Program-made: the position numbers and the translations under genes
Origin: Reyranella sp.
GTDB lineage: Bacteria > Pseudomonadota > Alphaproteobacteria > Reyranellales > Reyranellaceae
Length of the DNA stretch: 38,417 bases
NCBI RefSeq assembly: GCF_030651995.1
Contig: NZ_JAUSBN010000033.1
Location: 1 to 38,417 of the forward strand
Reading direction: 5' to 3'
Shown: piece after piece, positions 14,664-25,922 of the stretch
Numbering within the stretch: position 1 is the first letter of the stretch
Layout of the letters: each line of letters starts with the position of its first letter
The notes under the pieces: model-generated
Database searches by the model: none
Told to the model about the DNA's origin: nothing
Seen by the model: only the letters and a program-made list of their open reading frames with translations

Positions 14664-15404
14664 ATGGATTACGAATCTCTCAAGACCCCGGCCGACGACG
14701 TCGTTCGTGACGATGCCAGCTTCGAGGCCTATCGGCTCTCAGGCGACTTGATCGATTCACAACACCCGATAATCGTGGCCTATGCAAGGCGCATGGCCGG
14801 CGAGGGCAGTGACCAGGAGAAGGCGCTGCGCCTGTACTACGCCGTGCGCGACGAGTTGCGCTACGATCCCTACAACACGCCGATGAAGCGCGAGGCCTAT
14901 CGCGCCAGCACCACCCTCGCGGCTGGGCACGGCTACTGCGTGAACAAGGCGGGCGTCATGGCCGCCGTCTGCCGCGCCGTGGGCATTCCGGCGCGGCTGG
15001 GCTATGCCGACGTGCGCAACCACATGACGACCCGCCGGCTGTCCGAGCTGATGGGCAGCGACGTTTTCTATTACCACGGCTACACCGACGTCTGGCTGGG
15101 CGGGCGCTGGGTCAAGGCGACGCCGGCCTTCAACCGGGAACTCACCGACAAGTTCGGCCTGAAGCCGCTGGATTGGGACGCCGTGGGCGATTCGATCTAC
15201 CACCCGTTCGACCTCGGCGGCCGCCGGCACATGGAGTATCTCGCCTATCGCGGGGTGTTCGCCGACATCCCGTTCGAGGAGATCCGCGGCGCCTTCCGCC
15301 ACTACTATCCGCGCCTGTCGAAGGGGCAGGAGGAGATGGCGCTGGGCGGCGATTTCGGCGCGGAGGGTGCAGCTGAAACGGCCCCCGGGGCGAAGACCAA
15401 GTGA
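14664..15404 (+). CDS. Transglutaminase-like cysteine hydrolase/peptidase
   Basis: A 246-residue transglutaminase-core protein without a signal peptide. The catalytic Cys92 lies in GHGYCVNKAGVMAAVCRAVGIPARLGYADV, a classic block. His138 is in YYHGYTDVWLGGRW. The third catalytic position, usually Asp in a VDPT-like string, reads KATPAFN here, which seems to be a subfamily trait. The family includes cysteine peptidases and amidases. It is the first gene of a four-gene plus-strand operon and its stop overlaps the GTG start of the MFS exporter (GTGA). The ATG is preceded by a weak AAAGAAAA region rather than a strong Shine-Dalgarno. Substrate unknown, perhaps peptide or amide. Confidence 0.8.
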   Translation: MDYESLKTPADDVVRDDASFEAYRLSGDLIDSQHPIIVAYARRMAGEGSDQEKALRLYYAVRDELRYDPYNTPMKREAYRASTTLAAGHGYCVNKAGVMAAVCRAVGIPARLGYADVRNHMTTRRLSELMGSDVFYYHGYTDVWLGGRWVKATPAFNRELTDKFGLKPLDWDAVGDSIYHPFDLGGRRHMEYLAYRGVFADIPFEEIRGAFRHYYPRLSKGQEEMALGGDFGAEGAAETAPGAKTK

Positions 15405-16615
15405 ACCTGACGCCGCGGTCGCCCGCCTACATCGCGCTTCTGGTGGCACTGGGCAGTTTTGGCCCGCTCACCATGAGCATCTATACGCCTGTCATGCCGT
15501 CGGTCGGTCACGAGTTGCTGGCGACCCCCGACAATGTGAAGCTGACGCTCACCACCTACATGCTGGGCTTTGCGGTCGGACAGCTCTTCTACGGCCCGCT
15601 CAGCGACCGCTACGGGCGGCGGCCGGTCCTGCTGGGCGGCCTGCTGTTCTTTACGATCACCAGCTTCGCCTGCGCCTTTGCGCCGTCGATCGGTGGGCTG
15701 ATCGGGTTGCGCATCATTCAGGGTCTGGGCGCGGCATCCGGTTCGGTGCTGGGCCGCGCGCTGACGCGCGACGCCTACACGTACAAGGAAATGCCCCTGG
15801 TCATGAGCTGGATCTCGCTCGGCCAGAACATCGCGCCGTCGCTGGCGCCGATGATAGGTGGATTCCTCGGCGAATGGTCGAGCTGGCGGGCGACCTTCTG
15901 GTTCGTGGGCGGCTTCGGCGCGATCCTGTTCCTGGTGACGCTGGCGGGCTTGCGCGAGACCAACAAATTCCGCAGCGAACGCATCGATCTGTCGAGCCTG
16001 TTGCGCGGCTCGGGCGAAATGCTGCGCGATCGCCGCTTCCTCGGCCACATCCTCCCCTTGGGCTTCGCCTTCGCGCTGAATTTCGGAATGCTGGCGGGCG
16101 TGCCCTTCGTGCTGCAGGAGAGCATGGGCTTCAGCCCGCGCGAGTTCGGCCTCATCGTGCTGCTCTCGGTCGGCGGCTTTACACTCGGCACTTTCGTGAA
16201 CAACCGTCTGGTCGGCCGCGTCGCACCGGTCGACATCATCATGTTCTCGGGCTGGTTCCACGTGGCGGCATTGATCGGCATGGCGGCACTTTCGCTGTCC
16301 GGCATCGTCACCTGGTGGGCCATCGTCGGCCCGCACATGCTGTTGAGCTTCGGTACGGGCATGATCGTGGCGAATGCCAATGCCGGTGCCGTAGGCCTCT
16401 ATCCGCGCCTTGCCGGCACGGCTTCGTCGCTGGCCGGCCTCGCGCAGATGGGCATGGGCGCCATGGGCACGATCGCCGTCGCAGCCCTGACCGTGGTCGG
16501 CAGCCGCTATGTCGCGATGCCGATGGTGATCGGGCTCGCGCCGTTCGCGATCGCGACGGTGCTGAGTGCCCGACTGTTGCGCGGTGAGCCGCGCGCCCCG
16601 AAACTGGATGAGTAG
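15401..16615 (+). CDS. MFS transporter of the Bcr/CflA drug-resistance type
   Basis: A 404-residue inner-membrane transporter with about 12 hydrophobic segments. Motif A is GPLSDRYGRRPVLLGG between segments 2 and 3. The opening block FGPLTMSIYTPVMPSVGHEL and the SVLGRALTRDAY motif are typical of the Bcr/CflA proton-coupled exporters (bicyclomycin, dipeptides, sulfonamide). It starts at GTG 15401, overlapping the previous stop by 4 nt. Placed between a cysteine hydrolase and a peptidase, it may move peptides or an amino acid conjugate. Direction and cargo are inferred only from family. Confidence 0.88.
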   Translation: MNLTPRSPAYIALLVALGSFGPLTMSIYTPVMPSVGHELLATPDNVKLTLTTYMLGFAVGQLFYGPLSDRYGRRPVLLGGLLFFTITSFACAFAPSIGGLIGLRIIQGLGAASGSVLGRALTRDAYTYKEMPLVMSWISLGQNIAPSLAPMIGGFLGEWSSWRATFWFVGGFGAILFLVTLAGLRETNKFRSERIDLSSLLRGSGEMLRDRRFLGHILPLGFAFALNFGMLAGVPFVLQESMGFSPREFGLIVLLSVGGFTLGTFVNNRLVGRVAPVDIIMFSGWFHVAALIGMAALSLSGIVTWWAIVGPHMLLSFGTGMIVANANAGAVGLYPRLAGTASSLAGLAQMGMGAMGTIAVAALTVVGSRYVAMPMVIGLAPFAIATVLSARLLRGEPRAPKLDE

Positions 16616-16634
16616 AAGAGGGAGAGAGAAGACG

Positions 16635-17558
16635 ATGACGAACATGCTGAAGGACAAGGTCGTGCTGGTGACCGGCGCGGGTGGCGGCATCGGCCGCGAG
16701 ATGGCGCTGCTGGCGGCCAAGGAAGGCGCCAAGGTCGTGGTCAACGATCTCGGCGGTGCGGTCGACGGCGAGGGCAGCGGCAGCGCGACGGCGGCCGAGA
16801 AGGTCTGCGAGGAGATCAAGGCGGCCGGCGGCCATGCCGTCCCGAATGGCGACAGCGTGTCAGATCCGGCCGGCGCCGAGCGCATGGTCAAGGCGGCTGT
16901 CGAGAATTTCGGCCGCATCGACGGCGTCATCAACAACGCCGGCATCCTGCGCGACCGCATCTTCCATCGCATGAGCCACATGGACTGGAAGATGGTCATC
17001 GACGTGCATCTCAACGGCTCGTTCAACACCAGCCGCGCCGCCGCCAACTACTTCAAGGAACAGAAGTCCGGCGCCTTCGTGCACTTCACCTCGACGTCCG
17101 GCCTCGTCGGCAATTTCGGCCAGGCCAACTACTCGGCGGCCAAGATGGGCATCATCGGCCTGTCGCGCTCCATCGCCCTCGACATGGCGGCGTTCAACGT
17201 CCGCTCCAACTGCATCTCGCCGTTCGCCTGGACGCGCATGATCGGCACGATCCCCGCCGACACCGAGGCCCAGAAGGCGCGCCTGGAGCGCTCCAAGAAG
17301 ATGACCCCGGCCAAGATCGCGCCGATGGCGGTCTACCTCCTGTCGGACTCGGCCCAGGAGCAGGGCATCACCTCGCAGATCTTCGGCGTGCGCATGAACG
17401 AGATCATGCTGTTCAACGCCAACCGCCCGGTACGGTCCGTGCATAACTCCGAAGGCTGGACCCTGGAGGACATCGCCGAGCACGCGGTGCCGTCGATGAA
17501 GCCCTACTTCACCGACCTGAAGCGCTCCCCCGAGTACTTCACCTGGGATCCGATCTGA
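16635..17558 (+). CDS. SDR-family NAD(P)-dependent oxidoreductase (MFE-2-like)
   Basis: A 307-residue SDR longer than the classical 250 residues. Its cofactor motif TGAGGGIG is at residues 13-20, followed by VVVNDLGG, a string typical of the dehydrogenase domain of peroxisomal multifunctional enzyme 2 (3-hydroxyacyl-CoA dehydrogenases). Catalytic Ser/Tyr/Lys are in FTSTSG, and Tyr166/Lys170 in YSAAK. The C-terminal extension (FNANRPVRSVHNSEGW onward) is common in this subfamily. ATG 16635 is chosen with GGGAGAG upstream; the upstream frame overlaps the MFS gene. It is the third gene of the operon, 19 nt after the exporter and 18 nt before the peptidase. It may oxidise a hydroxyacyl-CoA or hydroxysteroid. 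Confidence 0.87.
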   Translation: MTNMLKDKVVLVTGAGGGIGREMALLAAKEGAKVVVNDLGGAVDGEGSGSATAAEKVCEEIKAAGGHAVPNGDSVSDPAGAERMVKAAVENFGRIDGVINNAGILRDRIFHRMSHMDWKMVIDVHLNGSFNTSRAAANYFKEQKSGAFVHFTSTSGLVGNFGQANYSAAKMGIIGLSRSIALDMAAFNVRSNCISPFAWTRMIGTIPADTEAQKARLERSKKMTPAKIAPMAVYLLSDSAQEQGITSQIFGVRMNEIMLFNANRPVRSVHNSEGWTLEDIAEHAVPSMKPYFTDLKRSPEYFTWDPI

Positions 17559-17576
17559 GCCGGAAGGACTGAGACA

Positions 17577-18737
17577 ATGGCTGCCGAGCAAATGAAGAAC
17601 GAGCCCAGGATCGATCCCAAGGAGATCCTGGAAGGGATCGTCGAGTGGATCGAGATCGAGAGCCCGAGTCACGACGCGAAGGCAGTCAATCTCATGGTCG
17701 ACAAGGTCGAGGGCCAGTTCCGCGACCTTGGTCTCGACCTCGATCGCACGCCGGGGCGCGACGGCTTCGGGGACATCCTCGAGGCCAGGACCCCGGCGGA
17801 GTGGAGCACGGGGGAGGGCAAGGGCATTCTGGTCCTTGCCCATCTCGATACGGTCCATCCGCTCGGGATGAAGGAGAAGGAGCTGAAGATCCGCCAGGAA
17901 GGCGACAGCGTCTTTGGCCCCGGCATCTACGACATGAAGGCGGGCGGCTACATCGCCTACTACGCGCTCAGGCACCTGATCCGCCAGGGCAAGCGCACGA
18001 AGCTGCCTGTCACCTTCCTGTTCATCCCCGAGGAGGAGGTCGGCAGCCCGACCTCGCGCGCCCGTATCGAGGAAGCCGCCAGGGGCCACAAATACGCACT
18101 GGTCATGGAGCCGGGCCGCGACGGCGACAAGGTCGTGACCTCGCGCAAGGGCGTAGGCCGCTTCACCCTGACCGCGAAGGGTCGCGCCGCCCATGCCGGC
18201 GTGCGCCACGAGGACGGCCGCAGTGCCATCCTGGAGATCGCCCGCCAGATCGTGCGCATCGAGGAAAAGACGGACTATGCCCGCGGCATCACCTGCAACG
18301 TCGGCCTGGTCCGCGGCGGGTCGGGGGTCAACGTGACTCCGGCCGAGTGCACGATCGACGTCGATTTGCGCGTGCCCAGCATGCAGCTGGCCGAGGAGAT
18401 GACGCACTGGTTCCTGAACCTCGAGCCGATCGGCAAGGAAGTCGAGCTTTCGGTCGAAGGCGGCATGAACCGGCCGCCCTACCAGAAGGATGCCGGCATC
18501 GCCGATCTCTTCCAGAAGGCGCAGGCGATCTATCGCGAGATCGGCAAGGAGCTGAACGACGTGCCGCTGACCGGCGGCGGCAGCGACGGCAACTTCACGG
18601 CGGCGCTGGGCATCCCGACGCTCGACGGGCTGGGCGCCGACGGCAAGGGCGCCCACGCCATCACCGAACAGATCTACTACTCGTCGCTGGAGCCGCGCAC
18701 CTACCTCTGCGCGCGCCTGCTGGAGACGCTGGAGTAG
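17577..18737 (+). CDS. M20-family metallopeptidase (CPG2/ArgE-DapE-like)
   Basis: A 386-residue di-zinc exopeptidase or deacylase. The metal and catalytic residues are visible: His89-x-Asp91 (LAHLDTVHPLG), Asp119 (GIYDMKAG), the Glu152/Glu153 pair (IPEEEVGSPTSR), Glu178 (VMEPGRDG) and a C-terminal His in GKGAHAITEQ. The lid/dimerisation domain is inserted at about 190-300 (KGRAAHAGVRHEDGRSA). The blocks resemble glutamate carboxypeptidase CPG2, which removes C-terminal glutamate from N-acyl or folate-like substrates. No signal peptide is seen, unlike secreted CPG2. It is the last gene of the operon and is followed by a palindromic terminator-like repeat. Confidence 0.88.
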   Translation: MAAEQMKNEPRIDPKEILEGIVEWIEIESPSHDAKAVNLMVDKVEGQFRDLGLDLDRTPGRDGFGDILEARTPAEWSTGEGKGILVLAHLDTVHPLGMKEKELKIRQEGDSVFGPGIYDMKAGGYIAYYALRHLIRQGKRTKLPVTFLFIPEEEVGSPTSRARIEEAARGHKYALVMEPGRDGDKVVTSRKGVGRFTLTAKGRAAHAGVRHEDGRSAILEIARQIVRIEEKTDYARGITCNVGLVRGGSGVNVTPAECTIDVDLRVPSMQLAEEMTHWFLNLEPIGKEVELSVEGGMNRPPYQKDAGIADLFQKAQAIYREIGKELNDVPLTGGGSDGNFTAALGIPTLDGLGADGKGAHAITEQIYYSSLEPRTYLCARLLETLE

Positions 18738-18745
18738 GAGCTCCA

Positions 18746-18834
18746 TGTCGTCCTGAGCGCAGCGAAGGACCTCCCATCGCGGACAGACGACTGGGTGGCC
18801 GACGAGAGATCCTTCGCTGCTCTCAGGATGACAG
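18746..18834. repeat. Palindromic intergenic element, CCTGAGCGCAGCGAAGG type
   Basis: The left arm is TGTCGTCCTGAGCGCAGCGAAGGACCTC, split here as TGTCGTCCTGAGCGCAG plus CGAAGGACCTC. The right arm in reverse complement is TGTCATCCTGAGAGCAG plus CGAAGGATCTC. Arms of 28 bp have three mismatches around a 30-nt centre. It shares its core with the element at 61-187. It occupies the whole convergent gap between the M20 peptidase and the NAD-binding protein and is a plausible bidirectional terminator. Confidence 0.8.
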
Positions 18835-18840
18835 AGCGGC

Positions 18841-19455
18841 TCAGTACCCCGCGGTGAAGCGCTTGTGCAGGTGCTTGGGCTTCTCGATCTCGTTCACGAT
18901 GGCGACCGCGAAGTCCTCGCGGCTGATGGCGCTCTGGCCTTCCTTGTCCTCGAGCAGGTTATCCTTGCCGAGGCGGAACTTTCCGGTGCGTTCGCCGGGC
19001 TGGATCGAAGCGGGCGGCGAGATCGCCGTCCAGTCGAGATCCTTGGCCTTGCGTACCTCTTCCAAGGCCAGCGACGCGGGCTTGGAGGTCGGGGGCTGAA
19101 TGCCGCGGTCGGCCATGTGGTCGAGATGGGTGCGGCCGTCGGCGCGCAGCAGGCTGCCCGCGCCGACCACGAACAGGACGCGCTTCACGCCGCTGTTGCG
19201 GACCGCCTCCAGCACGTGATGGACGCTGGCCTCGTTCCACTTCACCGACGCCACGACGATGTCGTGGCCCTTGAGGATGGCCGACATCGACACGACGTCG
19301 GTCGTGCTGCCCTGCCGGATGGTCATGCCGGCGCGCGGCTTCAGCTTGGAGGCGTCGCGCGTGATGGCCGTGACGCTGTGCTTTCGGTTCAGGGCTTCGT
19401 CGAGCACACGGCTACCGATATTGCCGGTGGAGCCGATGAGGGCGATGGCGGTCAT
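18841..19455 (-). CDS. NAD(P)-binding reductase/epimerase-like protein (NmrA/BVR-B-like atypical SDR)
   Basis: A 204-residue atypical SDR. The cofactor loop GSTGNIG is at residues 8-14, followed by AITRDASKL, which would recognise NADPH. The block GVKRVLFVVGAGSL and the substrate-region DLDWTAISPPASI are typical of YwnB/flavin-reductase-like proteins. No Tyr-x3-Lys pair is evident, consistent with this group. Its start overlaps the stop of the upstream hydrolase gene as ATGA, so the two form an operon. The activity could be reduction of a quinone or flavin; no substrate can be named. Confidence 0.8.
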   Translation of the reverse strand: MTAIALIGSTGNIGSRVLDEALNRKHSVTAITRDASKLKPRAGMTIRQGSTTDVVSMSAILKGHDIVVASVKWNEASVHHVLEAVRNSGVKRVLFVVGAGSLLRADGRTHLDHMADRGIQPPTSKPASLALEEVRKAKDLDWTAISPPASIQPGERTGKFRLGKDNLLEDKEGQSAISREDFAVAIVNEIEKPKHLHKRFTAGY

Positions 19456-20351
19456 TGCGGCGTTTCCTTCATGAGATGGCGCAGGGCCGCCACGGTCTCC
19501 GCCGGCGCCTCCTGCGGAACGTTGTGGCCGATGCGCGGCAGCATCCGCCGCTCGTAGCCGCCCGTGAACTTGTCGGACTGGCCGTCGCGGTCGGAGGCCG
19601 GTCCCACACCGTCGGCGGCGCCGTGGAGATTGATGGTGGGCACGGAGATGACCGGCTGCCTGGCGAGCCTCGCCTCGATCGGCTCCAGCAGGGGGTCGCC
19701 CTTGGTGTAGCCGTAGCGATGGCGGTAGGACTGGATCACGACGTCGACGAAGTCGGGGTTATCGAACGAGGATGCCGTCTTTTCGAACGTCGCGTCGTCG
19801 AACTTCCATTCCGGAGACCACAGGCTCCAGAGCAGCTTGCAGATGTCGCGGCGGTTCTTGGTGAGGCCGGCGCGTCCGCGCTCGGTGTTGAAATAGTACT
19901 GGTACCAGAGCCGGTGCTCGGCGGCCGCGGGTGCAGGTTCGACCGACGCCGCGATGTTCTGGAGATTGTAGCCGGTGCAGCTCACCAGACAGCGGACGCG
20001 CTCGGGCCACAGGGCGGACACGATGCAGGCGGCGCGGCCGCCCCAATCGTATCCCGCCAGCGCGGCGCGCCGGATGCCAAGAGCGTCCATCAGCTGCAGC
20101 AGGTCGTGACCCAGAGCCGCCTGTTCGCCCGATCGAAGCGTCTCGGGCGAGAGGAACCGGGTGGGACCGTAGCCGCGCAGATACGGCACCAGCACGCGGT
20201 TGCCGTCGGCGGCCAGCGCCGGCGCGACCTCGTCGTAGGCGCGCACGTCGTAGGGGAAGCCGTGCAGCAGGATCACCGGCGCGCCGTCGGGCGGCCCGTG
20301 CTCCTCGTAAGTGACGTCGAGGACGTCGGTGCGGATGGATTTGCGGTTCAT
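19452..20351 (-). CDS. Alpha/beta hydrolase with Asp nucleophile (epoxide hydrolase/dehalogenase-like)
   Basis: A 299-residue alpha/beta hydrolase starting MNRKSIRTDV. The oxyanion region HGFP at 30-33 and the nucleophile elbow GYDWGG with Asp102 in place of Ser point to the epoxide hydrolase or haloalkane/haloacetate dehalogenase branch. The C-terminal His is in RIGHNVPQEAP. A cap domain is present (residues about 135-220, with YQYYFNTERGRAGL). The open frame continues upstream antisense to the desaturase, so ATG 20351 is used. It is the first gene of a two-gene operon and is divergent from the desaturase with a 66-nt gap. Confidence 0.87.
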   Translation of the reverse strand: MNRKSIRTDVLDVTYEEHGPPDGAPVILLHGFPYDVRAYDEVAPALAADGNRVLVPYLRGYGPTRFLSPETLRSGEQAALGHDLLQLMDALGIRRAALAGYDWGGRAACIVSALWPERVRCLVSCTGYNLQNIAASVEPAPAAAEHRLWYQYYFNTERGRAGLTKNRRDICKLLWSLWSPEWKFDDATFEKTASSFDNPDFVDVVIQSYRHRYGYTKGDPLLEPIEARLARQPVISVPTINLHGAADGVGPASDRDGQSDKFTGGYERRMLPRIGHNVPQEAPAETVAALRHLMKETPQ

Positions 20352-20417
20352 CTGCTGAACATATAGCGGCCCCGCGCCGCCGTTGACAGCCGCGCGTGCC
20401 GCGACCAGCCTCGAAGA

Positions 20418-21383
20418 ATGAGCCGGATCGGCAATTTCCTGACCCTTGAGCAGACGCGCCGGCTCGGCGCCAAGTCGAACCTCGTGGGGGCGCTGCTCGT
20501 CCTGCAGGCCTGGGGGTTGATCGCGGGCGGCATGGCGCTGTTCGCCTTGTGGCCCAACCCCTTCACCTTTCTGCTGGGTGTCATGGTGATCGGCGGGCGG
20601 CAGCTCGGTCTCGCCATCCTGATGCACGATGCCGCCCACGGGCTGCTGTTCGCCGACCGCCGCCTCAACGATCGGGTGGGGAGCTGGCTCTGCGCCTTTC
20701 CGGTGTTCACCAGCCTCACGCTCTACCGGCCGTATCACCTGCAGCATCACCGGTTCACACAGCAAGCCGAGGATCCGGACCTGGGCCTCTCGCAGGCCTT
20801 TCCGACCGGCCGGGCCAGCCTGCGCCGCAAGATCCTGCGCGACCTCACCGGACAGACGGCGTTCCTGAGGCGTGGGGAGCAGATCCGCCGGGCGCTGGGG
20901 CCGGCGGAAGCACCGATCCGGGATCAACTCCGAAACCTGTGGCGCACGGAGAAGGGGCCGCTGATTGTGAATTTCGGCCTGCTCGCGGGGCTCTGCGCTG
21001 CCGGATATTGGTGGCTCTACCCCGTGATGTGGCTGCTGCCGCTCGCCACCTGGTACCAGTTCGTGAGTCGCATCCGGAACATCGCCGAGCACGCCGTCGT
21101 GCCGGACAACGACGATCCGCTGCGCAATACGCGGACAACCTACGCCAACCCGCTGATGAGGCTCCTGGTGGCGCCCTTTTGGGTCAATTACCACCTCGAG
21201 CATCATCTGTTCATGTTTGTGCCCTGCTGGCGCCTGCCGCAGGCGCACCGCGCCTTGCTGGACGGAGGCCATCGTCTGTCGATGGAACTGAAGCCCGGCT
21301 ATCTGGCCGTGCTCAAGGCCGCGACCACCGGCGCACAGGGTGGCGGGCGAAGCCCCGGCGAGCGAACTGCCCAGCACATCTAG
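20418..21383 (+). CDS. Membrane fatty acid desaturase family protein
   Basis: A 321-residue integral membrane di-iron protein. The histidine boxes are His70-x3-His74 (HDAAHG), His107-x2-His110-His111 (HLQHH) and His259-x2-His262-His263 (HLEHH). An extra His225 lies in NIAEHA. Hydrophobic segments at about 22-60 and 185-215 flank the boxes. The layout matches fatty acid desaturases or carotenoid/alkane hydroxylase relatives that use O2 and ferredoxin or cytochrome b5-like donors. It is monocistronic, ended by the hairpin at 21406-21432. The regiochemistry and substrate are unknown. Confidence 0.88.
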   Translation: MSRIGNFLTLEQTRRLGAKSNLVGALLVLQAWGLIAGGMALFALWPNPFTFLLGVMVIGGRQLGLAILMHDAAHGLLFADRRLNDRVGSWLCAFPVFTSLTLYRPYHLQHHRFTQQAEDPDLGLSQAFPTGRASLRRKILRDLTGQTAFLRRGEQIRRALGPAEAPIRDQLRNLWRTEKGPLIVNFGLLAGLCAAGYWWLYPVMWLLPLATWYQFVSRIRNIAEHAVVPDNDDPLRNTRTTYANPLMRLLVAPFWVNYHLEHHLFMFVPCWRLPQAHRALLDGGHRLSMELKPGYLAVLKAATTGAQGGGRSPGERTAQHI

Positions 21384-21405
21384 ATTTGCGGCCATCGGCA
21401 CAAAG

Positions 21406-21432
21406 AAAAGGCGGTCCGTGGGACCGCCTTTT
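21406..21432. terminator. Bidirectional Rho-independent terminator
   Basis: A perfect 12-bp stem AAAAGGCGGTCC / GGACCGCCTTTT with a GTG loop. It carries a T run on either strand, so it can end both the plus-strand desaturase (22 nt after its stop) and the convergent minus-strand lipoprotein (24 nt after its stop). Confidence 0.9.
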
Positions 21433-21455
21433 CGATTGGTGCTTGCCTCTGCCGC

Positions 21456-22013
21456 TTACTGGGCCGGGCAGGCGTAGATGTTCATCTCGGGGCCGAGATC
21501 GTACGGCGGCGGCACCTGCGAAAGGGCCGTGACCTTCGGATCCATCGCCCAGTCGAAGGCGCGCTTGCCGCGCGAGCAGAATTCCTTGTCGGTCGGCGCA
21601 CGCTGCGCCGTGCGGTTGGCGACTTCCGTCACGAACACATCGGTGTTGAAGCGCTTGCGCCCGGCGATCTGCGAGAGCGCGCGGGAATTGGTGGCGAACT
21701 CTTCGCGGAATTTTCCGACGAAGTCTGCATAGAGCTTCTCGTAGGCGCGGGCTCCGCCGGGACCCTGACACTGCAGCGTCACGACCTGAAGTTCCTGCTG
21801 CACCATGCGTGCGCGCACAATCGAAAGGTCTGCCGCATTGTAGCAGATCGCCCGGGTCTGGCCCGCCGGAGGCGACGGCGGAACGGGTGCCTGGTAGTCG
21901 GCTGCCGCCGGCTTCACGGGTGCAGCCGCCGTCTTCGTCTGCCCGAGCGTGCAGCCGCCCAAGGCGAGAAGACCCGCCGTGAGAATTGCCGCCTGTGTAA
22001 GCCTCTTGATCAT
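21456..22013 (-). CDS. Putative lipoprotein of unknown function
   Basis: A 185-residue protein I do not recognise. The start MIKRLTQ (22013) gives a basic N-terminus, a hydrophobic stretch and the lipobox LGGC with Cys21 lipidated. A longer in-frame ATG at 22079 would bury the signal behind 22 residues and is rejected. GGAG lies 9 nt upstream. After a Pro/Ala-rich linker (PVPPSPPAG) comes a mostly helical domain with several cysteines (ICYNAADL, LQCQGPG, FCSRGK, YACPAQ), suggesting disulfides and an envelope location. It is a single gene ended by the shared terminator. Confidence 0.75.
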   Translation of the reverse strand: MIKRLTQAAILTAGLLALGGCTLGQTKTAAAPVKPAAADYQAPVPPSPPAGQTRAICYNAADLSIVRARMVQQELQVVTLQCQGPGGARAYEKLYADFVGKFREEFATNSRALSQIAGRKRFNTDVFVTEVANRTAQRAPTDKEFCSRGKRAFDWAMDPKVTALSQVPPPYDLGPEMNIYACPAQ

Positions 22014-22126
22014 CCGCAAACTCCAAACGCCGTTGGCCGGAAACCGCCAGCGGGTACAACAGTTAGCCGCCCGTTTCAAACGCTAATACCAATTAAGGGA
22101 CCAGATGCGCCGATTTCCCTCAGTTC

Positions 22127-24890
<2,764 letters not shown>

Positions 24891-24925
24891 CCGTGCGATG
24901 GTCCTGCGCCCGCCCTTGGGCTAGT

Positions 24926-24948
24926 GTCTCCCCCAATCCAGGGGAGAC
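24926..24948 (+). promoter_or_regulatory. Hairpin sequestering the slipin Shine-Dalgarno
   Basis: GTCTCCCC (24926-24933) and GGGGAGAC (24941-24948) form a perfect 8-bp stem with a 7-nt loop. The right arm contains GGGGAG, the only Shine-Dalgarno for the slipin start at 24954. In mRNA the site would be paired, so this may be a translational control element. Confidence 0.5.
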
Positions 24949-24953
24949 GCTGA

Positions 24954-25916
24954 ATGATATCGGGTGCGCTGATTTTCGTGCTGGCCGTCGTCCTCGTGGC
25001 GCTCGTGCTGGTCTTCGCGGGCGTCAAGACGGTGACGCAGGGCACGAACTGGACGGTCGAGCGGTTCGGCCGCTACACGCGCACGCTGGTACCCGGCCTG
25101 CATTTCATCGTGCCCTTCATCGATACGATCGGCCGCAAGATGAACATGCAGGAGAATGTCTTCGACATTCCGGCGCAGAAGGTGATCACCAAGGACAATG
25201 CCACCGTGCAGGTCGATGCCGTGGCCTTCTATCAGGTGGTGGACGCCGCCCGCGCAGCCTATGAGGTCCAGAACCTCCACCAGGCCATCACCAATCTGGT
25301 GCTGACCAACATCCGCTCGGTCATGGGCAACATGGCGCTCGACGAAGCCCTGTCGAAGCGCAACGACATCAACAACACGCTGCTCGCGGTCATCGACCAG
25401 GCGACCGGCCCCTGGGGCGTCAAGGTCCTGCGCATCGAGGTCAAGGACATCGCCCCGCCCGAGGACATCGTGGTGGCGATGGGCCGTCAGATGAAGGCCG
25501 AGCGCGAAAAGCGGGCGACCATCCTCGAGGCCGAGGGTATTCGCGAATCCAGCATCCAACGAGCGGAAGGCGAGAAGCAGTCGGCGATCCTTACCGCCGA
25601 GGGCCGCCGGGAAGCAGCCTTTCGCGACGCCGAGGCGCGCGAGCGCATGGCGGAGGCGGAGGCCAAGGCGACCTCCGTCGTAGCCGAGGCGATCGCCGGC
25701 AATGGCGTGCAGGCGACCAACTACTTCCTCGGCACCAAATATGTCGAGGCGCTGTCGAAGATGGGCTCCAGTCCCAACGCCAAGGTGTTCTTCCTGCCCG
25801 TCGAGGCGGCCGGCGTGATGGCCTCGATCGCCGGCATCGGCGAGCTCGCCAAGGAAGCTCAGGCACGGGGCGTCGACGCCACGCGGCCGCGCGGTTCCGT
25901 TCCCACCGCGGGCTGA
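24954..25916 (+). CDS. qmcA: SPFH/slipin (stomatin-like, QmcA type) membrane protein
   Basis: A 320-residue SPFH-domain protein. The N-terminal transmembrane segment is at about 4-23. The PHB/SPFH domain starts at about 30 (GVKTVTQGTNWTVERFGRYTRTLVPGLHFIVPFID). An Ala/Glu-rich coiled coil follows at about 175-245 (AEREKRATILEAEGIRE). The family oligomerises at the inner membrane and organises microdomains, often controlling proteases. The NfeD partner gene follows 6 nt later, the standard slipin-NfeD operon as in E. coli qmcA-ybbJ. The Shine-Dalgarno lies in a hairpin. Confidence 0.92.
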   Translation: MISGALIFVLAVVLVALVLVFAGVKTVTQGTNWTVERFGRYTRTLVPGLHFIVPFIDTIGRKMNMQENVFDIPAQKVITKDNATVQVDAVAFYQVVDAARAAYEVQNLHQAITNLVLTNIRSVMGNMALDEALSKRNDINNTLLAVIDQATGPWGVKVLRIEVKDIAPPEDIVVAMGRQMKAEREKRATILEAEGIRESSIQRAEGEKQSAILTAEGRREAAFRDAEARERMAEAEAKATSVVAEAIAGNGVQATNYFLGTKYVEALSKMGSSPNAKVFFLPVEAAGVMASIAGIGELAKEAQARGVDATRPRGSVPTAG

Positions 25917-25922
25917 TCCGCG

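Noticed and set aside
15305..18746. Long minus-strand frames (580 and 628 codons) opposite the MFS/SDR/M20 operon
   Set aside because: Compositionally typical of antisense shadows, with no recognisable family blocks, while the plus strand has complete domains.
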